Assembly (NCBI GenBank): GCA_030425395.1
Contig: JAUIAS010000002.1
Location: forward strand, 124,001 to 188,000
DNA: 64,000 bases
Source: Alphaproteobacteria bacterium
GTDB taxonomy: Bacteria; Pseudomonadota; Alphaproteobacteria; Rhodobacterales; Rhodobacteraceae
Reading direction: 5' to 3'
Shown: one piece after another, positions 26,824-35,153 of the stretch
Layout of the letters: the number at the start of each line of letters is the position of its first letter
Numbering within the stretch: position 1 is the stretch's first letter
Position numbers and translations under genes: made by a program
The notes under the pieces: model-generated
Database searches by the model: none
The model's input: the letters and a program-made list of their open reading frames with translations, nothing else
Told to the model about the DNA's origin: nothing

Positions 26824-27629
26824 TGAACGGCATCCGTTTCGGGCTGTGCAGATGGCGCGTGGGCGCATCCGGTGTCGTGGGTGTGGCCGTCGCCGTGGGA
26901 ATGCTCATGGTCGTGCCCATGGTCATGCCCGTGATCATGGTCATGGCGATAGAGCGCCAGCGCGCCCCCGGTGCCCGACCCGAACAGCGCGCGGTATTCC
27001 GGCGCAGAAGAAACCACTTCGGGTGTGCCTTCGCAGCAGACATGACCATTGAGGCAGATCACCCTGTCAGAGGCGCTCATCACAACGTGCAATTCGTGGC
27101 TGATCATCAGAACCGCGCAGCCGGTATCGCGCCGGACTTTTTCGATGCGGCGGTAGAACGCCGCCGATCCGGGCTGATCCAGACCCTGTGTCGCCTCATC
27201 CAGCAGCAGAAGCTGCGGTTTGGCCAGCAGCGCGCGGGCCAGCAGAACGCGCTGGAACTGGCCCCCCGACAGGGCGGACATCTGTCGGTCCATCAGTTGC
27301 GGAACACCTGCATCGTTCAGCGCATCCTGACAGGCCGCTTGGCTGGCCCGGTTGGGCAGGCGCAGAAACCGTGCAACGGTGATCGGCAGGGTCGGGTCGA
27401 TATGCAGCGATTGCGGCACATAGCCCAGCCGGAGGCCGTCGGCGTGGCGCACGTGCCCTTGGGCCGGGCGCGTGGCCCCGATGATGGCGCGCAGAAGGCT
27501 GGTCTTGCCCGATCCGTTGGGACCGACAATCGTGACGATTTCCCCCGGCGTGATGGACAGGGAGACCCCCGACAGCACGGTGTTCTCGCCATAGCGGATG
27601 CTCAGGTTTTCAACGGTCAGCAGGCTCAT
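26820..27629 (-). CDS. znuC: Zinc ABC transporter ATPase ZnuC with His-rich tail (269 aa)
   Basis: Walker A GPNGSGKTS (residues 36-44), signature LSGGQFQRV, Walker B LLLLDEATQ and the switch His in LMISHELH are intact. After about residue 225 there is a tail rich in His/Asp/Gly (HDHDHGHDHGHDHEHSHGD and more), which suggests a cytoplasmic zinc-binding or sensing function at the exit side. Overlaps zur upstream and znuB downstream by four bases each. Confidence 0.95.
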   Translation of the reverse strand: MSLLTVENLSIRYGENTVLSGVSLSITPGEIVTIVGPNGSGKTSLLRAIIGATRPAQGHVRHADGLRLGYVPQSLHIDPTLPITVARFLRLPNRASQAACQDALNDAGVPQLMDRQMSALSGGQFQRVLLARALLAKPQLLLLDEATQGLDQPGSAAFYRRIEKVRRDTGCAVLMISHELHVVMSASDRVICLNGHVCCEGTPEVVSSAPEYRALFGSGTGGALALYRHDHDHGHDHGHDHEHSHGDGHTHDTGCAHAPSAQPETDAVQ

Positions 27630-28159
27630 TCAGGGGTTTGCTCCGCCGCGTGACTGGCGCAGGCGGGGCACAGACCCTCGGCCTCGACCACGGCGCGTTC
27701 GATCACGAACCCTGCAGCGCGCGCCGCGTCCCCCAGCGCGCCCCGGCTTGGGGCGGCTTCGGCTTCGGCCACGGTATTGCAGTTGCGGCAGATCATGAAG
27801 GCGGGCGAATGCCCCGCGCCGGGATGGGTGCAGGCGACAAAGGCGTTCAGCTTTTCAATCTTGTGCGCAAAGCCGTGCCCGACAAGGAATTCCAACGCCC
27901 GGTAGGCCACTGGCGGCTGGGATCCAAAGCCTTCGGTGCGCAGCCGGTCGAGGATATCATAGGCCCCGAGCGCGCGATGATCCTGCAACAGGATTTCCAG
28001 AACCTTGCGGCGCACCGGTGTCAGGCGGATGCCGTCACGGGCGCAGTGATCTTCGACGGTCCGCAACGTGTCCGATACGCAGGACGCGTGATCGTGTTTT
28101 TCGAAACCCAGAGGTTCGATCTGGCGGTCGATCGGAGAGGGAGGGTTTGCGCTTGTCAT
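27626..28159 (-). CDS. zur: Zinc uptake regulator Zur, Fur family (177 aa)
   Basis: A winged-helix N-terminal domain (RLTPVRRKVLEILLQDHRALGAYDIL) is followed by the dimerisation domain with two CxxC pairs (ICRNCN and LCPACA) that hold structural zinc. The N-terminal extension contains HDHASC. It represses zinc uptake genes when Zn is sufficient. First gene of zur-znuC-znuB and divergent from znuA; candidate boxes lie in the 57-bp spacer. Confidence 0.93.
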   Translation of the reverse strand: MTSANPPSPIDRQIEPLGFEKHDHASCVSDTLRTVEDHCARDGIRLTPVRRKVLEILLQDHRALGAYDILDRLRTEGFGSQPPVAYRALEFLVGHGFAHKIEKLNAFVACTHPGAGHSPAFMICRNCNTVAEAEAAPSRGALGDAARAAGFVIERAVVEAEGLCPACASHAAEQTPE

Positions 28160-28216
28160 GTTATTTCATTTCATATACTGACCCATGAGACGTTATAAAA
28201 TCACATGGAGAGTCGG
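28160..28216. promoter_or_regulatory. zur/znuA divergent promoter with candidate Zur boxes
   Basis: GTTATAAAATCAC (28192-28204) is an imperfect palindrome (9 of 13 positions match its reverse complement), and GTTATTTCATTTC (28160-28172) is a related half-site. Both share the GTTAT core seen in alphaproteobacterial Zur operators. The znuA ribosome-binding site GGAG (28207-28210) follows directly. Confidence 0.5.
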
Positions 28217-29257
28217 ATGTCCAGAACCCTTGCAAGTGTGTCGTTCGTGGCGTGCATGATGGCTGGCGGGGCGTCGGCGGAAGGGCTGCGCGTTTCCGTC
28301 GATATTGCCCCCGTTCATTCATTGGTCGCCCAAGTGATGGAAGGGGTGGGAACCCCCGATCTGATCGTTTCGCCGGGGGCGTCGCCGCATTCACACAGGC
28401 TGCGCCCATCGCAGGCGGCGGGCTTGCAGGCGGCGGATGTCGTGATCTGGATGGGCGATCCGCTGATCCCGTGGATGGAGGGGGCTGTCGATAATCTGGC
28501 CGGCAGCGCATCGGTTCTGACCCTGATCGAGCATCCGGAAACGCAGGTTCTGCCAACGCGCGAAATGGCCGTGTTTGACAGTGACGCGCATGAGGAGGGC
28601 CATGACCACGAGGAGGGTCACGGCCACGAGGAAGGGCACGATCACGGGAAAGGGCACGATCACGAGAAGGGGCATGATCACGAGGAGGGTCACGACCACG
28701 CCCAAGGGCATGACCATGATGGCCATAACCATGGCCCGATAGACGCGCATGCGTGGCTGGAACCGGGCAACGCGTCGGTTTGGATGGATGCAATCGCCGC
28801 GACATTGGCCAAGGCAGATCCCGAAAACGCGGCCATCTACGCAGCCAACGCCGAGGCCGGGCGTGCTGATCTGGTGGCATTGGAAGCCGAGATTGATGAA
28901 TTGCTGACCCCGGTTCGCGGGCAGCGGTTTGTGGTCTTTCATGACGCCTATCAATACTTTGAGCGGGCCTTCTCACTGACGGCGACGGGTGCAATTGCCG
29001 TATCCGATGCCTCGTCCCCCAGCCCGGCACGCATCGCGCAGTTGCAAGACCGCATCCGCGACGAAAACGTGCGCTGCATCCTGTCGGAGCCGCAGTTCAG
29101 CCCAAATCTGGTCGAAACGGTGATGGAAGGGGTCGAGGCCCGGTCCGGTGTTCTGGATCCGCTGGGCGCGGCCTTTGCGCCGGGACCGGACCACTATGGC
29201 CAGACGATGCGCGACATGGCGCAGTCACTGGCAAATTGCCTGTCTCCGGCCAAGTGA
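28217..29257 (+). CDS. znuA: Zinc ABC transporter periplasmic binding protein ZnuA (346 aa)
   Basis: A Sec signal peptide (RTLASVSFVACMMAGGASA) precedes a cluster 9 metal-binding protein. Zinc ligands are expected at His in GASPHSHRLRPS, His in GPIDAHAWLEPGN and His in VVFHDAYQYFE. Between the first two lies a long His-rich loop of 49 residues made of near-perfect HEEGHD-type repeats. ATG 28217 is preferred (GGAG six bases upstream) over ATG 28205. It is divergent from zur-znuCB. Confidence 0.95.
   Translation: MSRTLASVSFVACMMAGGASAEGLRVSVDIAPVHSLVAQVMEGVGTPDLIVSPGASPHSHRLRPSQAAGLQAADVVIWMGDPLIPWMEGAVDNLAGSASVLTLIEHPETQVLPTREMAVFDSDAHEEGHDHEEGHGHEEGHDHGKGHDHEKGHDHEEGHDHAQGHDHDGHNHGPIDAHAWLEPGNASVWMDAIAATLAKADPENAAIYAANAEAGRADLVALEAEIDELLTPVRGQRFVVFHDAYQYFERAFSLTATGAIAVSDASSPSPARIAQLQDRIRDENVRCILSEPQFSPNLVETVMEGVEARSGVLDPLGAAFAPGPDHYGQTMRDMAQSLANCLSPAK
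28589..28735 (+). repeat. znuA: 18-bp tandem repeat encoding the ZnuA His-rich loop
   Basis: About eight copies of a degenerate 18-bp unit encode the hexapeptide HEEGHD with substitutions (HEEGHG, HGKGHD, HEKGHD, HAQGHD, HDGHNH). The length is a multiple of three, so unit gain or loss keeps the frame. Confidence 0.85.
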
Positions 29258-29281
29258 TCAGAAATGGCGGCGGCGCGGTGC

Positions 29282-30043
29282 TTACCGGTACCGCGCCATC
29301 CAGCCCAGCGTCGCGTCGGTGTCGTCGCCGGGCTTGTATTCCGCGCCCAGTGGCGTGGTCCAGCCGAGCCGTGTGATCACGTCAAAGACATGGCCATAGT
29401 TGATTTCGCCGTGGTCGGGGGCACCGCGATCGGGGACCGAGGCAAATTGAATGTGCCCGATCAGGGGCAGCATCCGCTCCAGACGGCGGCTCAGATCGCC
29501 TTCCATGATTGCGAGGTGGTAGCAATCGAACATCAGCCGGATAGTGTCGTGGCCCAGCTCGCGGATGATGGCGGCGGCCTGTTCGGAGGTATTCAGAAAA
29601 TATCCCGGCGCGTCATAGTGGTTGAGCGGTTCAATCAGGATGGTGATGCCCGATGGGGCCGCTGCGCGTGCGGCATAGTCGAGGTTCGCGCAAAAGGTCG
29701 CGTGGGCGCGCGGCCCGCCCGAGAACCCCGCCATGACATGCACCGCGCCGGTGCCCGTGGCCTGCGCATAGGCCAAGGCCTGATCAATCGCGGCGCGGGC
29801 CTCGGGTTCGCGGCCGGGCAGGGCGGCGAGCCCGTTTTCACCCGCCGCGACGTCGCCGCGCACCGTGTTCAGGCCCAACATCGGCAAACCGGTTTCCGCC
29901 AGTGCCGCCGCCACGTCCTGCGCCGGGGTGTCATAGGGCCAATGGCACTCCACCGCATCGAACCCGGCCGCCGCCGCCGCGCGGATTGCATCGGGCAAGG
30001 GGCGGTCGGCCCATAAAAAGCCGAGGTTTGCCGAAAACTTCAT
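29282..30043 (-). CDS. otnI: 2-Oxo-tetronate isomerase OtnI (hydroxypyruvate isomerase family), 253 aa
   Basis: A xylose-isomerase-like TIM barrel beginning MKFSANLGFLWADRPLPDAI. The metal and catalytic acid segments are ILIEPLNHYDAPGYFL and LMFDCYHLAIMEGD, with HIQFASVPDRGAPDHGEINY near the end. In the known tetronate route OtnI interconverts 2-oxo- and 3-oxo-tetronate. The start at 30043 overlaps the otnC stop (ATGA). Last gene of the four-gene operon. Hydroxypyruvate isomerase is the alternative on sequence alone, and the context favours OtnI. Confidence 0.88.
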   Translation of the reverse strand: MKFSANLGFLWADRPLPDAIRAAAAAGFDAVECHWPYDTPAQDVAAALAETGLPMLGLNTVRGDVAAGENGLAALPGREPEARAAIDQALAYAQATGTGAVHVMAGFSGGPRAHATFCANLDYAARAAAPSGITILIEPLNHYDAPGYFLNTSEQAAAIIRELGHDTIRLMFDCYHLAIMEGDLSRRLERMLPLIGHIQFASVPDRGAPDHGEINYGHVFDVITRLGWTTPLGAEYKPGDDTDATLGWMARYR

Positions 30044-30690
30044 GCGTCCCACTCCACATTGAACTTGGTCACCACTGTGCGCACCTGATCCGGGGTCAGC
30101 ATCCGGGGGCCCAGCCCGCGGGTCATCATGGCGAGCTTTGCGGTTTCCTCGAGTTCTTCCACCGCGGTGCAGGCGGCTTCGATATCCTTGCCCGCCACCA
30201 CCGGCCCATGATTTGCCAGCATCACCGCGCTGCGCTTGCCCGCCAGCCCGCGCACGGCTTCGCCCATGGCGGGATCTCCGGGCATGAAAAACGGCAGCAG
30301 CTTGACCCGGCCCAGTTTCATGATCCCGTATGGGGTCAGCGGTGGCAGAAAGTCATCGGCGTCCACATCCGGCATCATCGACAGGGCAACCGAATGGCAC
30401 GAATGCAGGTGCACCACCGCGCCTGCGGTGCTGCGGGTGTCATAGAACGCCGTGTGCAGTGGCATTTCCTTGGTCGGTTTGTCGCCGTCGATGAGGGTGC
30501 CGCGCGCGTCGAACCGCGACAGGCGCGCAGGGTCGAGGCGGCCAAAGCTGGTCCCGGTGGGCGAGACCAGAAATCCGCCATCGTCGGTGCGCGCAGAGAT
30601 GTTGCCGGTGGACCCGTGTGTCAGGCCCCGATCAAACAGGGAGCGGGCCAGATCGCAGATCTGTTCGCGCAAATGGGATTCCTGGCTCAT
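30040..30690 (-). CDS. otnC: 3-Oxo-tetronate 4-phosphate decarboxylase OtnC (class II aldolase family), 216 aa
   Basis: A class II aldolase/AraD-fold protein with THGSTGNISAR, SPTGTSFGRL, the zinc-binding VHLHSCHSVALS and LANHGPVVAGKDIEAA. In the tetronate pathway it decarboxylates 3-oxo-tetronate 4-phosphate to dihydroxyacetone phosphate. ATG 30690 overlaps the otnK stop; the frame continues upstream inside otnK without being the real start. Confidence 0.9.
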   Translation of the reverse strand: MSQESHLREQICDLARSLFDRGLTHGSTGNISARTDDGGFLVSPTGTSFGRLDPARLSRFDARGTLIDGDKPTKEMPLHTAFYDTRSTAGAVVHLHSCHSVALSMMPDVDADDFLPPLTPYGIMKLGRVKLLPFFMPGDPAMGEAVRGLAGKRSAVMLANHGPVVAGKDIEAACTAVEELEETAKLAMMTRGLGPRMLTPDQVRTVVTKFNVEWDA

Positions 30691-31955
30691 GTGGTCTCCA
30701 GTTTGCTCAGGGCATCGGCGAAAAATGTCTCGGTCCCGAAGTTCCCCGATTTCAATGTCAGCGCAATCCGCGCGCCGTCTGTGTCGCAATAGCACCACGG
30801 AACGCCGGGGGCGATTTCCGCGCCGATATCCAACCGGTCCACCCCCAGTGCCTGCGTGACAGCGCCGGAACTTTCGCCCCCTGCCACCACAAAGCGCCGC
30901 GCACCATTGTCGCGCGCACACACGGCCAGCGCGCCCAGCGCCTGTTCCACGACATGGCCTGCCCGCGCCGTGCCCAACGCATCCTGCGCGCGCCGCACCG
31001 CATCCGGGTCAGCCGTGGCATAGATCAGCGGCGCGGTCTCCAGATCCTGCGCGGCAAGCCAGGCCAGCGCGTCATCCGGCCCCTGTTCGGCAAGCGTCAG
31101 GGGGTCCAGCCGGTAAGACGGTGCAAGGTCTGCGTATCGTGCCACCTGCGCGCGGGTCATCGCCGAACAACTGCCCGACAGGATGACCGCCGCGCGTGGC
31201 AGGGCAGGGGGGGCGGTCCGGATCGCATCCGCGGCCAGCGCGCCGTCGCGGATCATCATTTGCGGGATCGGCATCGCCACCGCGCTGCCGCCCGTCATCA
31301 GAGGCATATCGCGGCATGCCTCGGCAATGACGAACAGGTCTTCATCCGCCACCGCGTCCACCACAACATGGGCCACACCATCGCGCGCCAGAGCGCCGAG
31401 CCTGTCACGCAAGGCATCCGCCCCGCGCGCCACGCACAACCTGTCGGCAAGGCCCACGGGTCGTGTCACTTGCGGCTCCAGAAGGCGCATCAGGTTGGAA
31501 TCCTGCATCGGCGTCAGGGGATGATCCTTCATCGGGCTTTCGGCCAGCGGCTGTTGGCCCACGAACAGGTTGCCCATGAAGATCGCGCGCCCGTTTTCGG
31601 GAAAGGCCGGGCAATAGATCGTCTGATCGGTGCCCAGATCGGCCATCAGCGCCTCGGCCACGGGCCCGATATTGCCCTGTGGCGTGGAATCGAAGGTGGA
31701 ACAGTATTTCCAGAAAAACCGCTGCGCGCCGGCGGCGCGCAGCCAAGCCAAGGCAGCGCGGGTTTCGGCCACGGCCTGCGCCACGGGGGCGGTGCGGCAC
31801 TTGAGGGCGATCACCTCGAACGCGGCGGTGTTCCGGGGTGGGGTTTCCGGAACGCCGATGCGCAGGCTCACCTTGACGCCTGCGCGCGCCAGCAGCCCGG
31901 CCAGATCCGTGGCCCCGGTAAAATCATCCGCGATACAGCCCAGATATGTGCTCAT
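30687..31955 (-). CDS. otnK: 3-Oxo-tetronate kinase OtnK (DUF1537 / four-carbon acid sugar kinase), 422 aa
   Basis: The N-terminal domain opens with YLGCIADDFTGATDLAG, the DUF1537 signature, and has KYCSTFDSTPQGNIGPVAEAL. The C-terminal nucleotide-binding domain includes FVVAGGESSGAVTQALG and GAEIAPGVPWCY. It phosphorylates 3-oxo-tetronate at O4. Overlaps ltnD and otnC by four bases at each end, so the four genes are translationally coupled. Confidence 0.92.
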   Translation of the reverse strand: MSTYLGCIADDFTGATDLAGLLARAGVKVSLRIGVPETPPRNTAAFEVIALKCRTAPVAQAVAETRAALAWLRAAGAQRFFWKYCSTFDSTPQGNIGPVAEALMADLGTDQTIYCPAFPENGRAIFMGNLFVGQQPLAESPMKDHPLTPMQDSNLMRLLEPQVTRPVGLADRLCVARGADALRDRLGALARDGVAHVVVDAVADEDLFVIAEACRDMPLMTGGSAVAMPIPQMMIRDGALAADAIRTAPPALPRAAVILSGSCSAMTRAQVARYADLAPSYRLDPLTLAEQGPDDALAWLAAQDLETAPLIYATADPDAVRRAQDALGTARAGHVVEQALGALAVCARDNGARRFVVAGGESSGAVTQALGVDRLDIGAEIAPGVPWCYCDTDGARIALTLKSGNFGTETFFADALSKLETT

Positions 31956-32857
31956 GTGGCGTCCCCCGGCAGGCTCAGCCCCGCGTTGCGCGCATAGACC
32001 TTGGCCACCGCCGCGTCATCCTCGCGGCCCAGACCGCTGCCCGATGCGGCAAGAAACTGTTGCAGCGCCGCCGCCGTGATCGGCGCGCCGAACTTTGCGC
32101 TTTTGGCGATATCCAGCACGATACCCAGATCCTTGGGCCAGATATCCACCGCCGAATGGGGGGTGTAATCCCCTGCGGCGATGTGCGGGCCGCGATTTTC
32201 CAGCATCCAGCTGGTGCCCGCGCATTTCGGGATGACCTCAAGGAATTTCTCGGGGGTGACGCCCTGTGTCATGCCAAAGGTCATCGCTTCGGCCATGGCA
32301 GCGATATGCACACCGGCCAGAAGCTGATTGACCGCCTTCATTGCCGATCCCGCCCCCGCGGCATCGCCCAGTTCAAACACCGTGGCGGCGCAGGCATCCA
32401 GCATCGGGCGCGCGGCGGACAACGCATCGGGCGTGCCTGATGCCATCACCGAGAGCTGCCCTTGCGCGGCTTTGGCCGCTCCGCCGGAAATCGGCGCATC
32501 CAGATAATGAACCCCGTGGGACGCGCAGCGCGCGGCCATGTCGCGGGCGAAATCCGGTGCGACCGTGGCGCAGGCCATGACAACCGATCCCGCGCGCATC
32601 CCCGAGACGATCCCGTCCGGTCCGAACAGAACCGTTTCGGTTTGGGCGGCGTTCAGAACCACCACAACGGCGGCGTCGATCTGCGGGGCAATATCCGCGA
32701 TTGTGCCGCTGGCTCCGCCTTCGGAAACAAAGCGCGCCACCGCATCGGCATTCACGTCAAAGCCGGTGGTCGCATGGCCCGCACGCAGCAGCGACATGGC
32801 CATGCCAAAGCCCATCGACCCAAGCCCGAAGACCGCAACGCGTTTGTTATCGCTCAT
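31952..32857 (-). CDS. ltnD: L-threonate dehydrogenase LtnD (3-hydroxyisobutyrate dehydrogenase family), 301 aa
   Basis: NAD-binding GLGSMGFGMA near residues 9-18, the substrate-site DAPISGGAAKAAQG, and catalytic Lys in AMKAVNQLLAG place it in the beta-hydroxyacid dehydrogenase family. In this operon it oxidises L-threonate to 2-oxo-tetronate. ATG 32857 has AGGA seven bases upstream and is better than ATG 32884. First gene of the operon, divergent from a LacI regulator with a palindromic operator in the 86-bp gap. D-threonate or D-erythronate specificity cannot be excluded. Confidence 0.88.
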   Translation of the reverse strand: MSDNKRVAVFGLGSMGFGMAMSLLRAGHATTGFDVNADAVARFVSEGGASGTIADIAPQIDAAVVVVLNAAQTETVLFGPDGIVSGMRAGSVVMACATVAPDFARDMAARCASHGVHYLDAPISGGAAKAAQGQLSVMASGTPDALSAARPMLDACAATVFELGDAAGAGSAMKAVNQLLAGVHIAAMAEAMTFGMTQGVTPEKFLEVIPKCAGTSWMLENRGPHIAAGDYTPHSAVDIWPKDLGIVLDIAKSAKFGAPITAAALQQFLAASGSGLGREDDAAVAKVYARNAGLSLPGDAT

Positions 32858-32901
32858 GGGGGAATCCTGTGTTTTTCGCATCAAAACTGTTGCCTAGAGC
32901 A

Positions 32902-32919
32902 TATGTTTACGTAAACATA
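32902..32919. promoter_or_regulatory. Perfect LacI-type operator between ltnD and its regulator
   Basis: TATGTTTACGTAAACATA is an 18-bp perfect palindrome with a central CG, the usual form for LacI/GalR-family sites. It is located 45 bp from the ltnD start and 25 bp from the regulator start, so it could control both directions. Confidence 0.85.
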
Positions 32920-32943
32920 GGTCAAGAACAAAAGGCGGCTTCC

Positions 32944-33975
32944 ATGGCGAAAGACAACAGCAGGACGACGATGGGCGACGTCGCGGCGCGGGCCGGGGTC
33001 AGCCAGATGACCGTGTCGCGGGTGCTCAACAAATCGGGAAAGACATCGCAAACCGTGCGCGACCGGGTGCAGAAAGCCGCGAGCGAGCTGGGATACGTGC
33101 ACAACCGTCTGGCCACGGGGTTGCGTATGCGGTTCAGCCCGCTGGTGGCGGTGGTGCTTCCGACGCTGGGCAATCGGGTCTTTCCCGAAGTGCTCAACGG
33201 TGTGAACGATGCCCTCTCCGAGGCCGGATTGCGCGCGGTGTTCGGTGTCAGCGAATATGACGACGCGCAGGAAGAGGCGCTTGTGCGTGACCTGCTGTCA
33301 TGGCAGCCGCGCGGCATTCTTTTGCCCGGTCTGGAACACAGCGCCGCAACGCGGGCCGCGATTGCGGGTGCCGTATCCGCCTCGGGCACGCGGGTGGTCG
33401 AGGTGATGGACATAGACGGGGATCCGATCTCGGTCGCGGTGGGGGTGGCGCAAGCCGAGGCCGGGCGCGAGATGGCGCGGCATCTGTTGGCGCGTGGTCA
33501 CCGCCGGATCGCCTATCTGGGCGCGCAGGGCGACCGGGACCGTCGCGCGGCGAAACGGCTCGAAGGTTTTGCCGAGGCGCTGCGCGCGGGTGGCGGACGG
33601 CTGATCGTGTCACGGGTATCCGAGGGGCCATCGTCTCTGGCGGAGGGCCGCCAGATGACGGCGGATCTGCTGAGCACGACCAAGCCGCACGCGATCTATT
33701 ATTCCAACGATGATCTGGCGGCGGGGGGGCTGATGCATTGTCTGGCCAATGGCATCGACGTGCCCGGACAGGTGGCGCTGGCCGGGTTCAACGGGCTGGA
33801 TATAGCCGATGCGTTGCCGTTGCGGCTGACCACGACGCGCACGCCGCGATACCAGATTGGGTTTCAGGCCGGGCGCATTCTTGCCGGCGACGATGCAGGC
33901 GCGCAAATGGCTTCTGTTTCAGGGCCGCGCGTTATTGATCTGGGCTCTGAGCTGGTCGCGGGCGATACGACCTGA
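32944..33975 (+). CDS. LacI-family regulator of the threonate operon (343 aa)
   Basis: The N-terminal helix-turn-helix MGDVAARAGVSQMTVSRVLN and hinge helix region (RLATGLRMRFSPLV) precede a periplasmic-binding-like effector domain (about 65-340, with SNDDLAAGGLMHCLANGIDVPGQVALAGFNG). The frame is open upstream into ltnD, but ATG 32944 is the proper start for the domain. Position and the shared operator make it the local regulator of ltnD-otnKCI. The effector is probably a tetronate or pathway intermediate. Confidence 0.9.
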   Translation: MAKDNSRTTMGDVAARAGVSQMTVSRVLNKSGKTSQTVRDRVQKAASELGYVHNRLATGLRMRFSPLVAVVLPTLGNRVFPEVLNGVNDALSEAGLRAVFGVSEYDDAQEEALVRDLLSWQPRGILLPGLEHSAATRAAIAGAVSASGTRVVEVMDIDGDPISVAVGVAQAEAGREMARHLLARGHRRIAYLGAQGDRDRRAAKRLEGFAEALRAGGGRLIVSRVSEGPSSLAEGRQMTADLLSTTKPHAIYYSNDDLAAGGLMHCLANGIDVPGQVALAGFNGLDIADALPLRLTTTRTPRYQIGFQAGRILAGDDAGAQMASVSGPRVIDLGSELVAGDTT

Positions 33976-34029
33976 ACCGCCCGCGCGTTCTTCTTTAACC
34001 TACGCCCCGTTGCCGGAGGCAAAAGTGGC

Positions 34030-35019
34030 TCAGACCCAGGGCCGCACCGCTGCAAGCTGCGCGGCAAGCCGGGCTTTGGCCGCGTCAAACTCGGTGGCGA
34101 ACTGTTCGACGCGTTCGGCCACGCTGACCACATCGGTGATCGCACCGATGCCCTGACCTGAGCCCCAGATTTCTTTCCAGCTCTTGGGTTTTTCGCGGTC
34201 CTCGGCAAAATTCATCGTGGTCGGGTCCGACCGCTCGAGGTTTTCGGGGTCCAGCCCTGCCTTGGCGATCGACGGCTTGAGGTAGTTGCCCCACACGCCG
34301 GTAAAAAGGTCGGAATAAACGATGTCGTCCGCGCCGCATTCCGTGATCATCCGCTTGTATCCCTCCGCGGCGTTCGCCTCGTGGGTGGCGATGAACGCCG
34401 ACCCGGAATAGCCGCCATCCGCGCCCATCGCCAGCGCCGCCAGCAAGGCATCACCGCGCGCGATGGCCCCCGACAGAAACAGCGGCCCCTCGAACCAATC
34501 GCGAATTTCCTGAATCAACGCCAGCGGCGAAAGCGATCCCGCGTGCCCGCCTGCGCCCGAGGCCACGGCGATCAGGCCGTCGGCCCCTTTTTCAATCGCC
34601 TTGTGGGCAAAGCGGTTGTTGATGATGTCATGCAGCACGATTCCGCCACAGGAATGGGCGGCCTCGTTCACCTCGACCCGCGCACCCAGCGAAGTGATCC
34701 ACACCGGTACCTTGTGCTTGACGCAAATCTCAAGATCGCGTTCCAGCCTTTCGTTCGACCTGTGCACGATCTGGTTGACCGCATAAGGGGCCGCCGGATT
34801 GTCCGGGTTGGATTGGTTGTAACGATCCAGTTCTTCGTTGATGCGGGTGAGCCATTCGTCCAGCGACTGGCCATCCTTTTCGCGCGCGTTCAGCGCCGGG
34901 AACGATCCGACGATGCCTGCCTTGCACTGGGCGATCACCATGTCGGGATTGGAGATGATGAACAAGGGGCTGCCGATCAGGGGCAGGCGCAGATTAGCGA
35001 GCGCTGTGGGCATTGTCAT
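34030..35019 (-). CDS. Nitronate monooxygenase / 2-nitropropane dioxygenase family protein (329 aa)
   Basis: An FMN TIM-barrel protein: PLIGSPLFIISNPDMVIAQCKAG at the N-terminus, ADGLIAVASGAGGHAG with the catalytic-type His, and GPLFLSGAIARGDALLAALAMGADGGYSGSAFIATHEA. AGAGGA precedes ATG 35019 by eight bases; a second ATG two codons later is possible. Family members oxidise alkyl nitronates (for example propionate-3-nitronate), or are enoyl reductase-like. The specific substrate is unknown. It is encoded 134 bp after the start side of a same-strand crotonase, possibly co-transcribed. Confidence 0.85.
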   Translation of the reverse strand: MTMPTALANLRLPLIGSPLFIISNPDMVIAQCKAGIVGSFPALNAREKDGQSLDEWLTRINEELDRYNQSNPDNPAAPYAVNQIVHRSNERLERDLEICVKHKVPVWITSLGARVEVNEAAHSCGGIVLHDIINNRFAHKAIEKGADGLIAVASGAGGHAGSLSPLALIQEIRDWFEGPLFLSGAIARGDALLAALAMGADGGYSGSAFIATHEANAAEGYKRMITECGADDIVYSDLFTGVWGNYLKPSIAKAGLDPENLERSDPTTMNFAEDREKPKSWKEIWGSGQGIGAITDVVSVAERVEQFATEFDAAKARLAAQLAAVRPWV

Positions 35020-35153
35020 GGGGCGGTCCTCTTTCGGGTGCGTTTGCAGGCGACAGTAGACACGGATGCCGCAGCCTGTCAGCCCGCCCCCCTGCGAGAC
35101 GTTGCGGCATTTTACGGTGCCCGCAAAACGGGGCGGTGCCGCTCAGGGCAGGT

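Noticed and set aside
28589-28735. CRISPR-like array suggested by regular 18-bp repetition
   Set aside because: The repeat is coding, lacks spacers and encodes the His-rich loop of ZnuA.
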